From Oscillospiraceae bacterium (GTDB lineage: Bacteria; Bacillota; Clostridia; Oscillospirales; CAG-382), in contig SVTH01000003.1 of assembly GCA_015063885.1 (NCBI GenBank), forward strand, positions 143,377-207,376: DNA of 64,000 nucleotides, written 5' to 3'. Below the pieces are notes generated by a model. It did no database searches and was not told where the DNA came from. It saw nothing but the letters and a program-made list of their open reading frames with translations. The translations under genes and the position numbers were made by a program. Below, one piece after another: positions 46,003 to 54,954 of the stretch (the stretch's first letter is position 1; each line of letters starts with the position of its first letter).

Positions 46003-47728
46003 ACTGTTTGAACTGGTGGTTATACAGGGTGGCGTACATGCCGTTTTTTGCAAGGAGCTCCTCGTGGGTGCCCCGTTCCTCCACGCCCTCGGCGGTGAGC
46101 ACCACGATCTCGTCGGCATTCTTTACGGTGGAAAGGCGGTGTGCTACTACCACCACGGTTCTGCCCTTGGAAAGCTCCTCCAGAGACTGCTGGAGCAGCA
46201 TTTCCGTCACGTTATCGAGAGCGGAGGTGGCCTCGTCCAGGATCAGGATGGGCGGGTTCTTCAGGAACACACGGGCGATGGAGATGCGCTGCTTCTGACC
46301 GCCGGAAAGCTTAATGCCCCGCTCACCCACGTTGGTGTCGTAGCCCTGCTCCAGGGTCATGATGTAATCGTGGATGTTGGCCTTCTTGGCGGCCTCCATG
46401 ATCTCCTCGTCGGTGGCGTCGGGGTTGCCGTAGGCGATGTTCTCACGGATGGAGCAGTTGAACAGGAACACGTCCTGAGCCACGATGCCGATGGCACGGC
46501 GGAGATCCTCTCGCTTAAAGTCACGGATATCCACCCCGTCGATGGAGATGGTACCCTTTTCCAGCTCGTAGAAGCGGGGGATCAGGTGGCACAAGGTGGT
46601 CTTGCCGCCGCCGGAGGGGCCTACCAAGGCAACGGTCTTGCCGCTTTCCAGCTCCAGGGACAGATCGTCGATGACGTACTTATCCCCCTTCATCCCTTCC
46701 CCGTCGTAGCGAAAGGAGACGTGGTCGAAGGTGATGCGGCCGTCTACCTTGTCCTTTTCCACAGGGTTTTCCGGCTCGGTTTCCTGGGCCACCTCCATGA
46801 TCTCACGGAAGCGGTGGAAGCCTGTCATGCCGTTTTGCATCTGCTCGATGAGGGCAACAAGGCTGTTGATGGGCTTGAGCACCATGGAGATATACAGCAC
46901 GAAGGCGGCGAAGGAGCCGCTGTCGATCCAGCCGTTGTAGAAGAAGATACCCCCTGCCGCCAAAGCGATGAGGTACAGCAGGTCGGACAAAAAGCCCATG
47001 CCGGAATGGAACTGTCCCATGGCCTTGTAGGAGTTACTGCGGACGTTGACGTATCTGCCGTTTTCCAGGTCAAACCGCTGATTCTCATGATCTGCGGAGA
47101 CGTAGGCGCGGGAGACGCGGATGCCTGCGATGGAGGTCTCCACCTCGGCGTTCACCTCTGCGATCTGTTCACGGGATTCCTTGAAGGCCTTGTGCATTCT
47201 GCCCCGCATTTTCAGGGAGAACAGCACGATCACGGGAACCATGGCGAAGATGATCAGCGCCAGAATGGGGTTGATGGAGCCCATGATGGTAAAGGAACCG
47301 ATGAACATCACCACGCACAGGAACAGGTTCTCCGGGCCGTGGTGGGCAAGCTCGGACACGTCGAACAGGTCGTTGATGATACGGGACATGATGTTGCCCG
47401 TTTTGTTTTCGTCAAAGAAGGAAAGGGGGAGCTTCTGCAGGTGGCGGAACATATCACGGCGCATATCCCCCTGCATACGGGTGCCCATGACGTGACCCAT
47501 ATACTGCACGAAGTAGTTCAGCAGCATTTTGGAAAGGTAGATCAACAGCAAAGCCCCCAGCCAGACGATCAGCAGGCGGAGGTTGCGGTTGGGCACGTAG
47601 TCGTTGATGATGTTCCTGGCGATCATGGGGTAGAACAGGTCTGCCGCCGCGATCAGCAGAGAAGCCAGCATATCCAGGGCAAACAGCCCTTTATACGGCT
47701 TATAATAGGAAATAAAATGGCGAAGCAT
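46001..47728 (-). CDS. ABC exporter, fused permease and ATPase
   Basis: 575 residues from the ATG at 47728 with AGGAGG upstream (a longer frame crosses the promoter). Residues 1-310 form the six-helix exporter membrane domain; the ATPase half has Walker A GPSGGGKTTLC, signature LSGGQKQRISIARV, Walker B ILILDEATSALD and the switch His in VVVAHRLS. This is the MsbA/MdlB-like half-transporter layout, working as a homodimer or with a partner encoded elsewhere. The substrate (lipid, drug or peptide) cannot be told. Confidence 0.9.
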   Translation of the reverse strand: MLRHFISYYKPYKGLFALDMLASLLIAAADLFYPMIARNIINDYVPNRNLRLLIVWLGALLLIYLSKMLLNYFVQYMGHVMGTRMQGDMRRDMFRHLQKLPLSFFDENKTGNIMSRIINDLFDVSELAHHGPENLFLCVVMFIGSFTIMGSINPILALIIFAMVPVIVLFSLKMRGRMHKAFKESREQIAEVNAEVETSIAGIRVSRAYVSADHENQRFDLENGRYVNVRSNSYKAMGQFHSGMGFLSDLLYLIALAAGGIFFYNGWIDSGSFAAFVLYISMVLKPINSLVALIEQMQNGMTGFHRFREIMEVAQETEPENPVEKDKVDGRITFDHVSFRYDGEGMKGDKYVIDDLSLELESGKTVALVGPSGGGKTTLCHLIPRFYELEKGTISIDGVDIRDFKREDLRRAIGIVAQDVFLFNCSIRENIAYGNPDATDEEIMEAAKKANIHDYIMTLEQGYDTNVGERGIKLSGGQKQRISIARVFLKNPPILILDEATSALDNVTEMLLQQSLEELSKGRTVVVVAHRLSTVKNADEIVVLTAEGVEERGTHEELLAKNGMYATLYNHQFKQ

Positions 47729-47757
47729 GGAAAGCCTCCTTTTTGACACTTTCCTGC

Positions 47758-47787
47758 AGTATAACAGAAAATCCCGTTTTTTGTCAA
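47758..47787 (-). promoter_or_regulatory. Promoter of the ABC exporter
   Basis: Minus strand TTGACA (47782-47787), 18-base spacer, TATACT (47758-47763). Confidence 0.75.
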
Positions 47788-47809
47788 GAGAAAAATCTAA
47801 AGAACGCAT

Positions 47810-47858
47810 AAGAACCTTTCTTTTTAGAAGAAAGGTTCTTGCCTCGCCATCGGCGAGG
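47810..47858. repeat. Two adjacent palindromes
   Basis: AAGAACCTTTC/GAAAGGTTCTT (47810-47840) and CCTCGCC/GGCGAGG (47842-47858) are back-to-back hairpins between the ABC gene and the BlaR1-like gene. Confidence 0.5.
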
Positions 47859-47886
47859 TGTGGGATCATCCAAAGAAAATCTATTT

Positions 47887-47906
47887 CCGAAAACTGCCGT
47901 TTTCGG
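47887..47906 (-). terminator. Hairpin after the BlaR1-like gene; second copy of a dispersed 20-mer
   Basis: CCGAAAACtgccGTTTTCGG differs by one base from 5907-5926. On the minus strand it follows the BlaR1-like stop by 16 bases but the T tract is weak. Confidence 0.5.
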
Positions 47907-47922
47907 GAGGGTTTTCCAACGG

Positions 47923-50547
47923 TTATGCCAAAGCGCCCTCAAAGTTGCTGACGTAGTAGCTTCCGTTGCTTTTCGCGGTCAATCCGAAACCGATCCAGAA
48001 ATCATGCTCTCCGCAGGAAAACTCCAAAAATCCTTCCGAGGTGCCGCCTACGTCAGTGCAGCAGAGCTGCCAATCCTTATTGGGATCGCACTTCTCTGAT
48101 AAACGGTGGCTGTACCGCAACGTCCAAAGCAGAAGCTCGTAGCCGTGCAGCTCCATGGGATCCGCATACTGCGGAATCTCCGTTTCCGCCAAAATATCCT
48201 CCGCATACAGCGGCAGGTACGGAAGCAAAGCTTGGTAATTTTGTTCGTCACACTCTCGCAGCACGGCGTAAAATTCTCTGGCAAAGTCCTCCAATTTATC
48301 CTCGTTGGCTTTTAAGTCTTCACCAAAAGGAATATCGCGAAACGACATCCAGTCCTTGGCGACCAACAGCGATCCCTCGGCGCATCCAAACTGTGCGATT
48401 CCGTTACAGGTAAGCTCATAATAATATCTTCTTTCCTCCGAGCGGTAGAACTCCTTCCATTCCCCCTCTTGCAAGCGGTAGATCACGGAACCGCCTTCCG
48501 GAGGATTCGCCGTCAGCCACTCCCCGGTGATGACAATAAAGTCGTACATACCCAAAGGGAAGATCTCTTCTCCCTGCAAGGTCAATAAAGCATTGCTTTC
48601 GTTTCCCAACACCCGCAGATAACCGTATTCTTCGCGGATCTGCATTCCTTGTTCAGAGACGTACAAAATCTCTCCGTCAACTGCCACGGCGTATTCCATG
48701 TATCTGTACAACGCACCTTCGGAATATTCCACCACTTCGCGGGAGAGCAGCTCCACACCGTCACCGTAGACACCCTCCACGGTATAGCTTTCCTTGTCCT
48801 CGGAGGATTCCGAAGAGCTATCCTGTGAGGTTTCCTCCGGTTCTTCTTGCGAGGGAACGGAAAGTGTACTATCCACCCACGTGGCTCGAAGCAATTCTAC
48901 TGCAAAGGGGAACTCGCCGAAGGATTCCTCCGGCAGATACGTCCAGCCGTCTTTCGTTTTGCGGAAGACAGCACGGCGGTTTTCATCTTCGGCGAGCAAT
49001 TCCAGACGATCGTCTTGCAATTTCCAACGTCCTTTGATCTGCTCTGTTTCGTCGTCCTCGGAGAAGAACCAGCCGAAAAGCTTTTCCTCTTGCTTTTGCA
49101 CCATATACAGGGCGGAGACTCTGCCCGACTCATATTCGCTTGTATACATCCCCATGAGGCGGTACTGCTTCTGATAGGTGAGCCCATCTCCCTCTCTTGT
49201 AACGGGACCGAAATAGTGCGCATCTCCCTCGATGGTTTGCAGCCAGAGGAACTGTTCCGAATCGGCAAAACACCAGCCGGAAAAAGCTTCTACCCCTTTG
49301 ATCTCCAAATATACATCGTTGGCATAGTCGTAAACAAATCCGCAGGCTTTTTCTCGGGTTTCGTCTTGATATCCGCTGACACAAACGTCCGCTAAGCCGT
49401 CTCCCGATGCATCCGCCAAGGCAAAGAAGAAAATCTCCCGTAATACGTCCAGCGTTTTCGTTTCGCCGGCAGATTGGATCTCCAATCGGTGGTTCTTGGT
49501 AACGCGGAAGATCACGCCCGGAAAGTCCTCCGTGGTCAGTTCCACAGGCAAATGATCGTCCAACGGAATGATGTGGGAGTTTTGCAAAATGGGAATTCCG
49601 CTCTCCTCCCCCGCCGGATCCGTCAAGAAGAACACGCCCACGGCGATACAAGCCAGGACGGCAACCAACAGCACCCAGAAGGCGGGCTTTTTGTAATGGA
49701 GAACGGACTTGATGCGGGTCTTCACCCCGGTTTCCCCAAAGGCCACGGGGCAGGCGGAGATCCATCTGCGGTGGAAGGCTCCCTGCATACTGCAGGCCAA
49801 AAGGGCGCGGGAATAGCCGTCCTTTTGGGTGTTGTCCATATCCCGCACCACCTTTTCGTCACAGGCGGACTCGATATCACGGCACAACAGCAGGTAAGCC
49901 ACCCACAGCAAGGGGTTGAACCAATGGAGGGTGAGCAATGCAAATCCCAAGGGCTTCCACAGGTGGTCGCCTCGTTTCACGTGGGCTTTCTCGTGGGCAA
50001 GCACGTAGGAAAGGTGGGGTTCCTCTAAGTCGGAGGGCAGGTACACATTGGGGCGCAGGACACCCAGCAGGAAGGGGTAGCCGATGCCGTCGCAGACGAA
50101 GACCCGTTTTTCCACCTGCAAGGAGGGGCGGACTTTGAGTTTCAAGCGGACGTAAGACACGACACCGTAAAAAGCCATGGCGCAGGCACCTGCCAGCCAT
50201 ACCCAGCCCAAGATCTCCATAAGGTCAAGCTCTTCCGCAGGGGTGGGAGCAGGTGTTACGGAAGGAGCTTCAGGCAGAGGCTCGGGCTGAACCTCCGGCA
50301 AAGTGTCGGGCTGTGTATCTCCTCCCCATTGGGTTTGCAGGTCGGCAATGGGTTCCCTCCCCGGGTGGAGGCTGACGTCGCTTTCCAAGGAGAAGGGCAT
50401 CACCAAACGCAGAGCCACCAAGCCCCACAGCAGACACATGGTCCAGCGGGGCGCTTTCTTCAACACCAACCGCAACACCAGCACCACAGGCACCAAATAC
50501 GCGGCGGATAGGCTGAGATTCAGTATTTCGCAGAAGATTTCTTTCAT
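47923..50547 (-). CDS. BlaR1/M56-family membrane metalloprotease with large non-penicillin-binding extracellular region
   Basis: 874 residues. The N-terminal 330 residues are the BlaR1 membrane zinc-protease unit: helices, then the HExxH motif at His185-Glu186-His189 (LAHEKAHVKRGDH) and a likely third ligand Glu226 in CRDIESACDE, ending in a transmembrane helix VLLVAVLACIAVGVFFL. Instead of the usual penicillin-binding sensor (no SxxK or KTG block seen) the outside part has a beta-rich domain (FALADASGDGLADVCVSGY), a Ser/Glu linker near 575-590 and a second unknown domain. It overlaps the BlaI-like gene by four bases. It should cleave the repressor on sensing an unknown external signal. Confidence 0.85.
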   Translation of the reverse strand: MKEIFCEILNLSLSAAYLVPVVLVLRLVLKKAPRWTMCLLWGLVALRLVMPFSLESDVSLHPGREPIADLQTQWGGDTQPDTLPEVQPEPLPEAPSVTPAPTPAEELDLMEILGWVWLAGACAMAFYGVVSYVRLKLKVRPSLQVEKRVFVCDGIGYPFLLGVLRPNVYLPSDLEEPHLSYVLAHEKAHVKRGDHLWKPLGFALLTLHWFNPLLWVAYLLLCRDIESACDEKVVRDMDNTQKDGYSRALLACSMQGAFHRRWISACPVAFGETGVKTRIKSVLHYKKPAFWVLLVAVLACIAVGVFFLTDPAGEESGIPILQNSHIIPLDDHLPVELTTEDFPGVIFRVTKNHRLEIQSAGETKTLDVLREIFFFALADASGDGLADVCVSGYQDETREKACGFVYDYANDVYLEIKGVEAFSGWCFADSEQFLWLQTIEGDAHYFGPVTREGDGLTYQKQYRLMGMYTSEYESGRVSALYMVQKQEEKLFGWFFSEDDETEQIKGRWKLQDDRLELLAEDENRRAVFRKTKDGWTYLPEESFGEFPFAVELLRATWVDSTLSVPSQEEPEETSQDSSSESSEDKESYTVEGVYGDGVELLSREVVEYSEGALYRYMEYAVAVDGEILYVSEQGMQIREEYGYLRVLGNESNALLTLQGEEIFPLGMYDFIVITGEWLTANPPEGGSVIYRLQEGEWKEFYRSEERRYYYELTCNGIAQFGCAEGSLLVAKDWMSFRDIPFGEDLKANEDKLEDFAREFYAVLRECDEQNYQALLPYLPLYAEDILAETEIPQYADPMELHGYELLLWTLRYSHRLSEKCDPNKDWQLCCTDVGGTSEGFLEFSCGEHDFWIGFGLTAKSNGSYYVSNFEGALA

Positions 50548-50912
50548 TTTGATTCCTCCGAAAATGCATCCAGCAGCTTACGGATCTCCGCAAGCTCTGC
50601 TTCCGAGGGCTTCTTACGGGAGGCAAAGGCGGCGATGAAGGCGGGCAGGGAGCCTTTGAAGGTCTCCTCCACGAATTTCTCGCTCTGCATGGCGTGGAAG
50701 TCCTCCTTGGTGATCACCACCGTCACCAGGCTGTCCTCCGTGCGGAAGATGCCCTGGGTGCACAGCTTTTTCAGCACCGTGTAGGTGGTGGTGCGCTTCC
50801 AGTGCAGTTCCTGCTCGCACAAAATAACCAGCTCCTTGGTGGTGAGAGGCGCGTGCTGCCAGATCAGGTCTGCAAACTTCCCTTCCACCAAGCCTAATTT
50901 CCGTTCTTCCAT
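50544..50912 (-). CDS. BlaI/MecI family transcriptional repressor
   Basis: 122 residues: N-terminal winged helix (LTTKELVILCEQELHWKRTTTYTVLKKLCTQGIFRTED) and a helical dimerisation C-terminus. In known pairs, BlaR1 triggers cleavage of this repressor. It is first in a translationally coupled operon with the BlaR1-like gene, and its promoter contains dyads it probably binds. AGGAGG precedes the ATG. No beta-lactamase gene is adjacent, so its regulon is unclear. Confidence 0.9.
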   Translation of the reverse strand: MEERKLGLVEGKFADLIWQHAPLTTKELVILCEQELHWKRTTTYTVLKKLCTQGIFRTEDSLVTVVITKEDFHAMQSEKFVEETFKGSLPAFIAAFASRKKPSEAELAEIRKLLDAFSEESK

Positions 50913-50941
50913 GAAAATGACCTCCTTTTTGTCTATTCGTT

Positions 50942-50974
50942 ATAGACTACGGTTATAGTCTATCATAAATAGAC
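50942..50974 (-). promoter_or_regulatory. Operator dyads for the BlaI-like repressor
   Basis: ATAGACTA (50942-50949) with TAGTCTAT (50956-50963), and GTCTAT (50958-50963) with ATAGAC (50969-50974), are overlapping inverted repeats that cover the -10 box. They differ from the classical TACA/TGTA operator but are placed as expected for autoregulation. Confidence 0.6.
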
Positions 50975-50985
50975 AGTTTTGTCAA
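50957..50985 (-). promoter_or_regulatory. Promoter of the BlaI/BlaR1-like operon
   Basis: Minus strand TTGACA (50980-50985), 17-base spacer, TAGACT (50957-50962). Confidence 0.8.
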
Positions 50986-51081
50986 GGGGGGAGAGAAAAA
51001 ACATTTTACGCCCAATTTCCCGTCAGCTCATCACCCTTAAGCGCTCTGCTTTGCAAAGCATATCACCCTACCCACTCCGAA

Positions 51082-51490
51082 GCGTCACCTTGAGCGGAGA
51101 CGCGGAGAAGGGGGAGGGACAGGAAAAGGGCGGCCGTCCCGCGTCGGAGTCGAAATTTTTGCAGGTTAAATCCTTCAGGATTTAGCCTGCAAAAACTACG
51201 GGTGCATCAGCGCCCGTAGGGTCTAAGCCGCACATGGCACGATCCCTTCCGTGGGTAAACTTACATCTTTTTGTAGCGTTTAAAACAGTTCTTTGCATTT
51301 GAAAAGGGTATTCTAAACCCTAAACTAGACCCTCCTTATCGGGCGCCAAAACCTTCGCTATTTCCCGACTTTTGGTTGCGCCCTACCGAAAACGTCGCCT
51401 CTGCGGCGCCGTTTTCCCAGCAAGGCCAACCCTAACGGGCTTGACCTCCAAAAGTTTCGACGCGCCCTTCGGGCTTGCTCAAGGTGACGC
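51082..51490. repeat. Inverted repeat bounding a non-coding element
   Basis: GCGTCACCTTGAGC (51082-51095) is repeated perfectly in reverse at 51477-51490, and GTCGAAATTTTTGCAGG (51149-51165) matches the reverse of 51445-51461 at 15 of 17 positions. The arms resemble dispersed intergenic repeats in opposite orientation, or the ends of a small mobile element. No transposase is present. Confidence 0.6.
51156..51385 (+). ncRNA. Structured non-coding RNA candidate (possibly raiA-like)
   Basis: No coding frame fits here, but the strand is dense in nested complementarity. GCAGG with TTAAATCC-TTCA-GGATTTA and CCTGC gives a long hairpin (51161-51190). CTACGGG pairs with CCCGTAG (51196-51219). AGGGTCTA (51218-51225) pairs with TAGACCCT (51326-51333), enclosing a multi-stem domain with GTAAACTTACA/TGTAG-GTTTA. 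GGGCGC/AACC pairs with GGTT/GCGCCC (51341-51383). The style and parts of the sequence remind me of the raiA RNA motif of Firmicutes, but I cannot confirm that from memory. Orientation is inferred from the resemblance only; either strand could fold. Confidence 0.45.
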
Positions 51491-51546
51491 TCATGGGGTA
51501 GCCTGCCTGTTTCTCTCTTAAGCCCTGCGTTCCGCAGCTTTCGCCA

Positions 51547-51577
51547 TCAAAAAAGCCGCGTCTTCCGACACGGCTTT
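51547..51577 (-). terminator. Terminator of the methyltransferase gene
   Basis: Minus strand AAAGCCGTGTC-GGAA-GACGCGGCTTT followed by TTT. Confidence 0.85.
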
Positions 51578-51587
51578 GTAAGGCGTC

Positions 51588-52139
51588 TTATTTCTTTTCG
51601 ATCAAAAAGAAGAAGGGGGAGGTGGGAGAATTGACGATCTGCAATTTGGAACAGCAGATCTGCTTGCGGTTCAGGGTGGAGAGGTACTCTGTGATCATCT
51701 CCCCTTCCAGCCTTCCCTCCTCGTGGCCGGGGTAAACCGCCAGCAGGATGCCGCCCCCGGGGGCAAGAAGTTGGATGGCGGTCTCTACCGCAGGGAGGGT
51801 GGTCTCCCGCAGGGTGGTGATGCTTTTGTCCCCGCCGGGAAGCCAGCCCAAATTGAACATCCCCACGCAGATGGGCTCTTGGATATACTTCGCGGCGTTG
51901 TGATGGGAATCCAGGATCAACGTCACGTTGTCGGGGGCGTTTTCCGCCTTCAGCAGTGCGGCGGTGCTGTCCAGGGCGGCCTGCTGTACGTCAAAGGCGT
52001 ACACCTTCCCCGTTTCCCCCACGGCACGGGAGAGCCACAGGGTGTCGTGGCCGTTGCCCATGGTAAAATCCGCACAAACCCCGCCGGGGATAATGTGGCG
52101 AGAGATCAGTTCTTTTTCGGTGGCAAGAAGATCGATCAT
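51588..52139 (-). CDS. mnmM: SAM-dependent methyltransferase, probable tRNA wobble-uridine methyltransferase MnmM (YtqB family)
   Basis: 183 residues, the usual YtqB length. SAM-binding motif ADFTMGNGHDTLWLS (the D-x-T-x-G-N-G-x-D-T pattern), acidic loop VYAFDVQQAAL, FNLGWLPGGDKSITT and ILLAVYPGHEEG are characteristic. In Bacillus this family makes the last methylation of 5-methylaminomethyl-2-thiouridine in tRNA. It lies downstream of a MATE gene on the same strand but 95 bases apart, with a small GCCCGC/GCGGGC hairpin between. Confidence 0.85.
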   Translation of the reverse strand: MIDLLATEKELISRHIIPGGVCADFTMGNGHDTLWLSRAVGETGKVYAFDVQQAALDSTAALLKAENAPDNVTLILDSHHNAAKYIQEPICVGMFNLGWLPGGDKSITTLRETTLPAVETAIQLLAPGGGILLAVYPGHEEGRLEGEMITEYLSTLNRKQICCSKLQIVNSPTSPFFFLIEKK

Positions 52140-52234
52140 ACTTATGACCCTTCCTTTCGTAGCCCGCCTGTGCGGGCGGTCTTAAAAGATTTGTGAGCGA
52201 AGCTACAAAATCATGTTTGAAAAAGGATCCATTT

Positions 52235-53602
52235 TCAAACTTTTTCCTCTTTCATATACCCTTCCATCTCCCGCAGGACGGAGATTTGGATGGGCAGGGC
52301 GATCAAGAAGGCGCACACGTCAGCCACGGCTTGAGCCCATACCAAGCCCTCCAGCCCGAAGAAATGGGGCAGGATCAGCACCACGGGGATGAACGCCAGC
52401 CCCTGCCGTGCGGCGGCCAGGATGGAGGCCTTGAACACTCTGCCGATGGTCTGCAGCATCATGTTGGACAGGAACACCCAGCCCATCAAGGGGAAGACGC
52501 ACAATTGCGCCCGCAGGGCCTTGGTGCCGACCTCGATGACGTGGGCTTCGTCACGGAACAAGGCGATCAAATCTCCCGAAAGGAAGAAGCCTACGACGGA
52601 GAACAGCGCCATAAAGACCATGGAGACGATGGTGCTGAACCAAAAGGCCTCCTTCACACGGTCGTAGCGCTTGGCGCCCCAGTTGAAGCCGCATACCGGC
52701 TGGAAGCCCTGGCCGAAGCCGATGAAGGCGGAGGCGGCGAACATCATAATTCTCTGCACCACGGAGAAGGCGGCGATCACTGCGTCGTGGTCCACGAATC
52801 CTCCCGCCACGCGGTTCAGGGCGATGGCGGCAATAGAGCCGATGCCCTGGCGGCACAGGGAGGGAGTCCCGCCGTTTGCGATATTTTTGAGGTAGTGGAA
52901 ATCGAAGGTAAAATTCTTCAGCCGTACCTTCAGGGTATCGCTCTTTTGCACCCCAACCAAAAGGAGGCAGAAGCTGACCAGCTGGCTGATGGCCGTTGCC
53001 GTGGCGGCGCCTGCAATGCCCATATCGAAAACGAAGATCAGCAAAGGGTCCAGGGCGATGTTCAACACCGCACCGGAGACGATGCCCACCATGGCGTAGG
53101 TGGCGTTCCCTTGGAAGCGGAGCTGGTTGTTCAAAACCAAGGAGGAGCACATAAAGGGGGCGGCGCAAAGGATGGGCGCTAAGTATGCCTTGGCGTAGGG
53201 CAGAATGGTATCCGTTGCCCCCAAAAGACGGGTCAAGGGATCCAGAAACAGCAAGCCGAAGAGGGCGATGAGGACACCTGCCCCGAAGGCGGTGAAGAAG
53301 CCCACGGAAACCATGGTCTCCGCTTCCTTCACACGGTGCTTGCCCAATTCACGGGAGACGTAGTTCCCCGAGCCGTGGCCGAAGAAGAAGCCAACCGCCT
53401 GGATCACCGACATCATGGAGAACACCACGCCCACGGCGCCTGTGATGCTGTTGCTTTCCAGCATTCCCACGAAATAGGTGTCCGCCATGTTGTAGAAGGT
53501 GGTCACCAGCATGGAGAGAATGGTGGGGATGGCAAGCCTTAAGATCAAGGGCTTGACGGGTGTTTGTGTCATCTTTTGGAATTTGAGTTGTTGCTGATCC
53601 AT
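52235..53602 (-). CDS. MATE family efflux transporter (MepA-like)
   Basis: 455 residues and about twelve membrane helices. LRLAIPTILSMLVTTFYNMADTYFVG at the start and the second-half FIGFGQGFQPVCGFNWGAKRYDRVKEAF are typical of MepA-type multidrug pumps. AGGAGG precedes the ATG. It is distinct from the MATE protein at 6033-7385 and has no regulator next to it. Divergent from the acyltransferase gene. Confidence 0.9.
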   Translation of the reverse strand: MDQQQLKFQKMTQTPVKPLILRLAIPTILSMLVTTFYNMADTYFVGMLESNSITGAVGVVFSMMSVIQAVGFFFGHGSGNYVSRELGKHRVKEAETMVSVGFFTAFGAGVLIALFGLLFLDPLTRLLGATDTILPYAKAYLAPILCAAPFMCSSLVLNNQLRFQGNATYAMVGIVSGAVLNIALDPLLIFVFDMGIAGAATATAISQLVSFCLLLVGVQKSDTLKVRLKNFTFDFHYLKNIANGGTPSLCRQGIGSIAAIALNRVAGGFVDHDAVIAAFSVVQRIMMFAASAFIGFGQGFQPVCGFNWGAKRYDRVKEAFWFSTIVSMVFMALFSVVGFFLSGDLIALFRDEAHVIEVGTKALRAQLCVFPLMGWVFLSNMMLQTIGRVFKASILAAARQGLAFIPVVLILPHFFGLEGLVWAQAVADVCAFLIALPIQISVLREMEGYMKEEKV

Positions 53603-53683
53603 GGGAATATCCTCCTGTTCCCTTTTATTTTAACACGGCAAACAGAAAATGTCCATAGGTTTTCCCCATTTTTTGCCATACGC

Positions 53684-53712
53684 TTGACAAGAGAGGGGCT
53701 TTTTGGTACAAT
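53684..53712 (+). promoter_or_regulatory. Promoter of the acyltransferase gene
   Basis: TTGACA (53684-53689), 17-base spacer, TACAAT (53707-53712). Confidence 0.75.
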
Positions 53713-53736
53713 AAAAGAAAAAAGGAGTTTGTGAAT

Positions 53737-54906
53737 ATGCTTGATATAAATGCCGTAAAAGGCTTCTTTACTTATGATCTCCCGGAAGCGTTCCTGCCCT
53801 TGGCAGAAAGCTTTGACGGAGACGCAACCAAGCCCTTGGTGAGTGATGAAGAATTTGCTGCCGTGGAAAGCGCCACGGGAGTGGATCACGCCTGCTTTGA
53901 CTTTTTGAAGAAAATGAACGCCAAGCTGTTGGCGGATACACAGCGCAACCTGGCTGCAAGATTTTTGCGGTACTGCCTGTTTGAGGCAAGAAAGCCCTGG
54001 GAAAACGAGATCTGGGCACCCGTGCTCTTTGAGATCCCCGGGTATCAGACCCCCAGCGTGGATCTGCTGTTCGTCACCGCCGCTCTGGGTTACACCCTGA
54101 CGGTGCGTAAGCCTCCCGCAGATCTCAACGCAGAGAACACCGGCGCTTACCGCGGGTACACTATGAGTTTCACCGTGCCCAACGGATATTGGGGCATTGG
54201 GGAACGGAACTGGAACCTCCTTTGTGCAGGGGGCTGTATGTTCCTGTTCAACACCCTGAAATTCCAGCCCGAGCAGTTCTCCCGCGATTATATTGCCATC
54301 ACCGACGGCAAGGAATACCGCACCCTGCTCATCGGCGGGTTTGATGGGGACAAGGACGGCGCCTTAACGGCGGACGCAAGCCGTGTCGCCTTCCGTACCG
54401 CTCCCTTGGAGGAGACGGAGGAGGCCTTCATCGGCCACGAGGTACTGCCCAACGCACGGGTGAAGGATACCGCAGAGGTGTTCCCCAAGTCCGTTTGGAA
54501 GCTTGCCCTCTCCCACAAGGATGCGGCGCTGGGGATCCACATCCCTCCCAACTCGGAGTATTCTCCCGAACAGCACCGCAAGTCCATCCTGCTGGCGCTG
54601 GACTTCTACCGCAATTTCTACCCGGATATGGAATTCAAGGCCATCGCCTGCTATTCCTGGCTGTACTCCCCGCAGAACAAGCATCTGTTCCCAGAAGGGA
54701 GCCGCATCCTGGAGATCGAAAAGTGCGTCCACCTCTGCCCCATCGTTTCCACCATGGACGAGAACCTCATGTTCATCCGCAAGGGCTCCTCTCTCCAGAC
54801 CCGTCTGGCGGAGTTCCGTGCCGCAGGCAACGAATACCACCCGGGCTATATGTACTCCCCCTTGGAAGAAGCGGTGGAGTTCGGTAAGTACAGACACGAG
54901 CTTTAA
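53737..54906 (+). CDS. GNAT-like acyltransferase domain protein (NAT_N/GNAT_C type)
   Basis: 389 residues from the ATG at 53737; GGAG is nine bases upstream (a GTG two codons earlier sits too close). The helical N-terminal domain (about 1-120) precedes a conserved middle YRGYTMSFTVPNGYWGIGERNWNLLCAGGCMFLFNTLKF and a GNAT-like C-terminal half with LGIHIPPNSEYSPEQHRKSILLALDFYRNFYP and CYSWLYSP. Proteins of this layout are annotated as acyltransferases, but substrate and acyl donor are unknown. No signal peptide. Single gene with its own promoter and terminator. Confidence 0.7.
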   Translation: MLDINAVKGFFTYDLPEAFLPLAESFDGDATKPLVSDEEFAAVESATGVDHACFDFLKKMNAKLLADTQRNLAARFLRYCLFEARKPWENEIWAPVLFEIPGYQTPSVDLLFVTAALGYTLTVRKPPADLNAENTGAYRGYTMSFTVPNGYWGIGERNWNLLCAGGCMFLFNTLKFQPEQFSRDYIAITDGKEYRTLLIGGFDGDKDGALTADASRVAFRTAPLEETEEAFIGHEVLPNARVKDTAEVFPKSVWKLALSHKDAALGIHIPPNSEYSPEQHRKSILLALDFYRNFYPDMEFKAIACYSWLYSPQNKHLFPEGSRILEIEKCVHLCPIVSTMDENLMFIRKGSSLQTRLAEFRAAGNEYHPGYMYSPLEEAVEFGKYRHEL

Positions 54907-54917
54907 AAAGGCATAAC

Positions 54918-54950
54918 AAAAGCCTCCGCTTTTACACGGAGGCTTTTTGC
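54918..54950 (+). terminator. Bidirectional terminator between convergent genes
   Basis: AGCCTCCG-CTTTTACA-CGGAGGCT with A and T runs on both sides; it ends the acyltransferase gene and the dockerin gene 54955-55569. Confidence 0.85.
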
Positions 54951-54954
54951 TTCG

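Noticed and set aside
50990..51587. Possible small protein genes in the gap upstream of blaI
   Set aside because: No frame with start signals; dense palindromes favour non-coding function.
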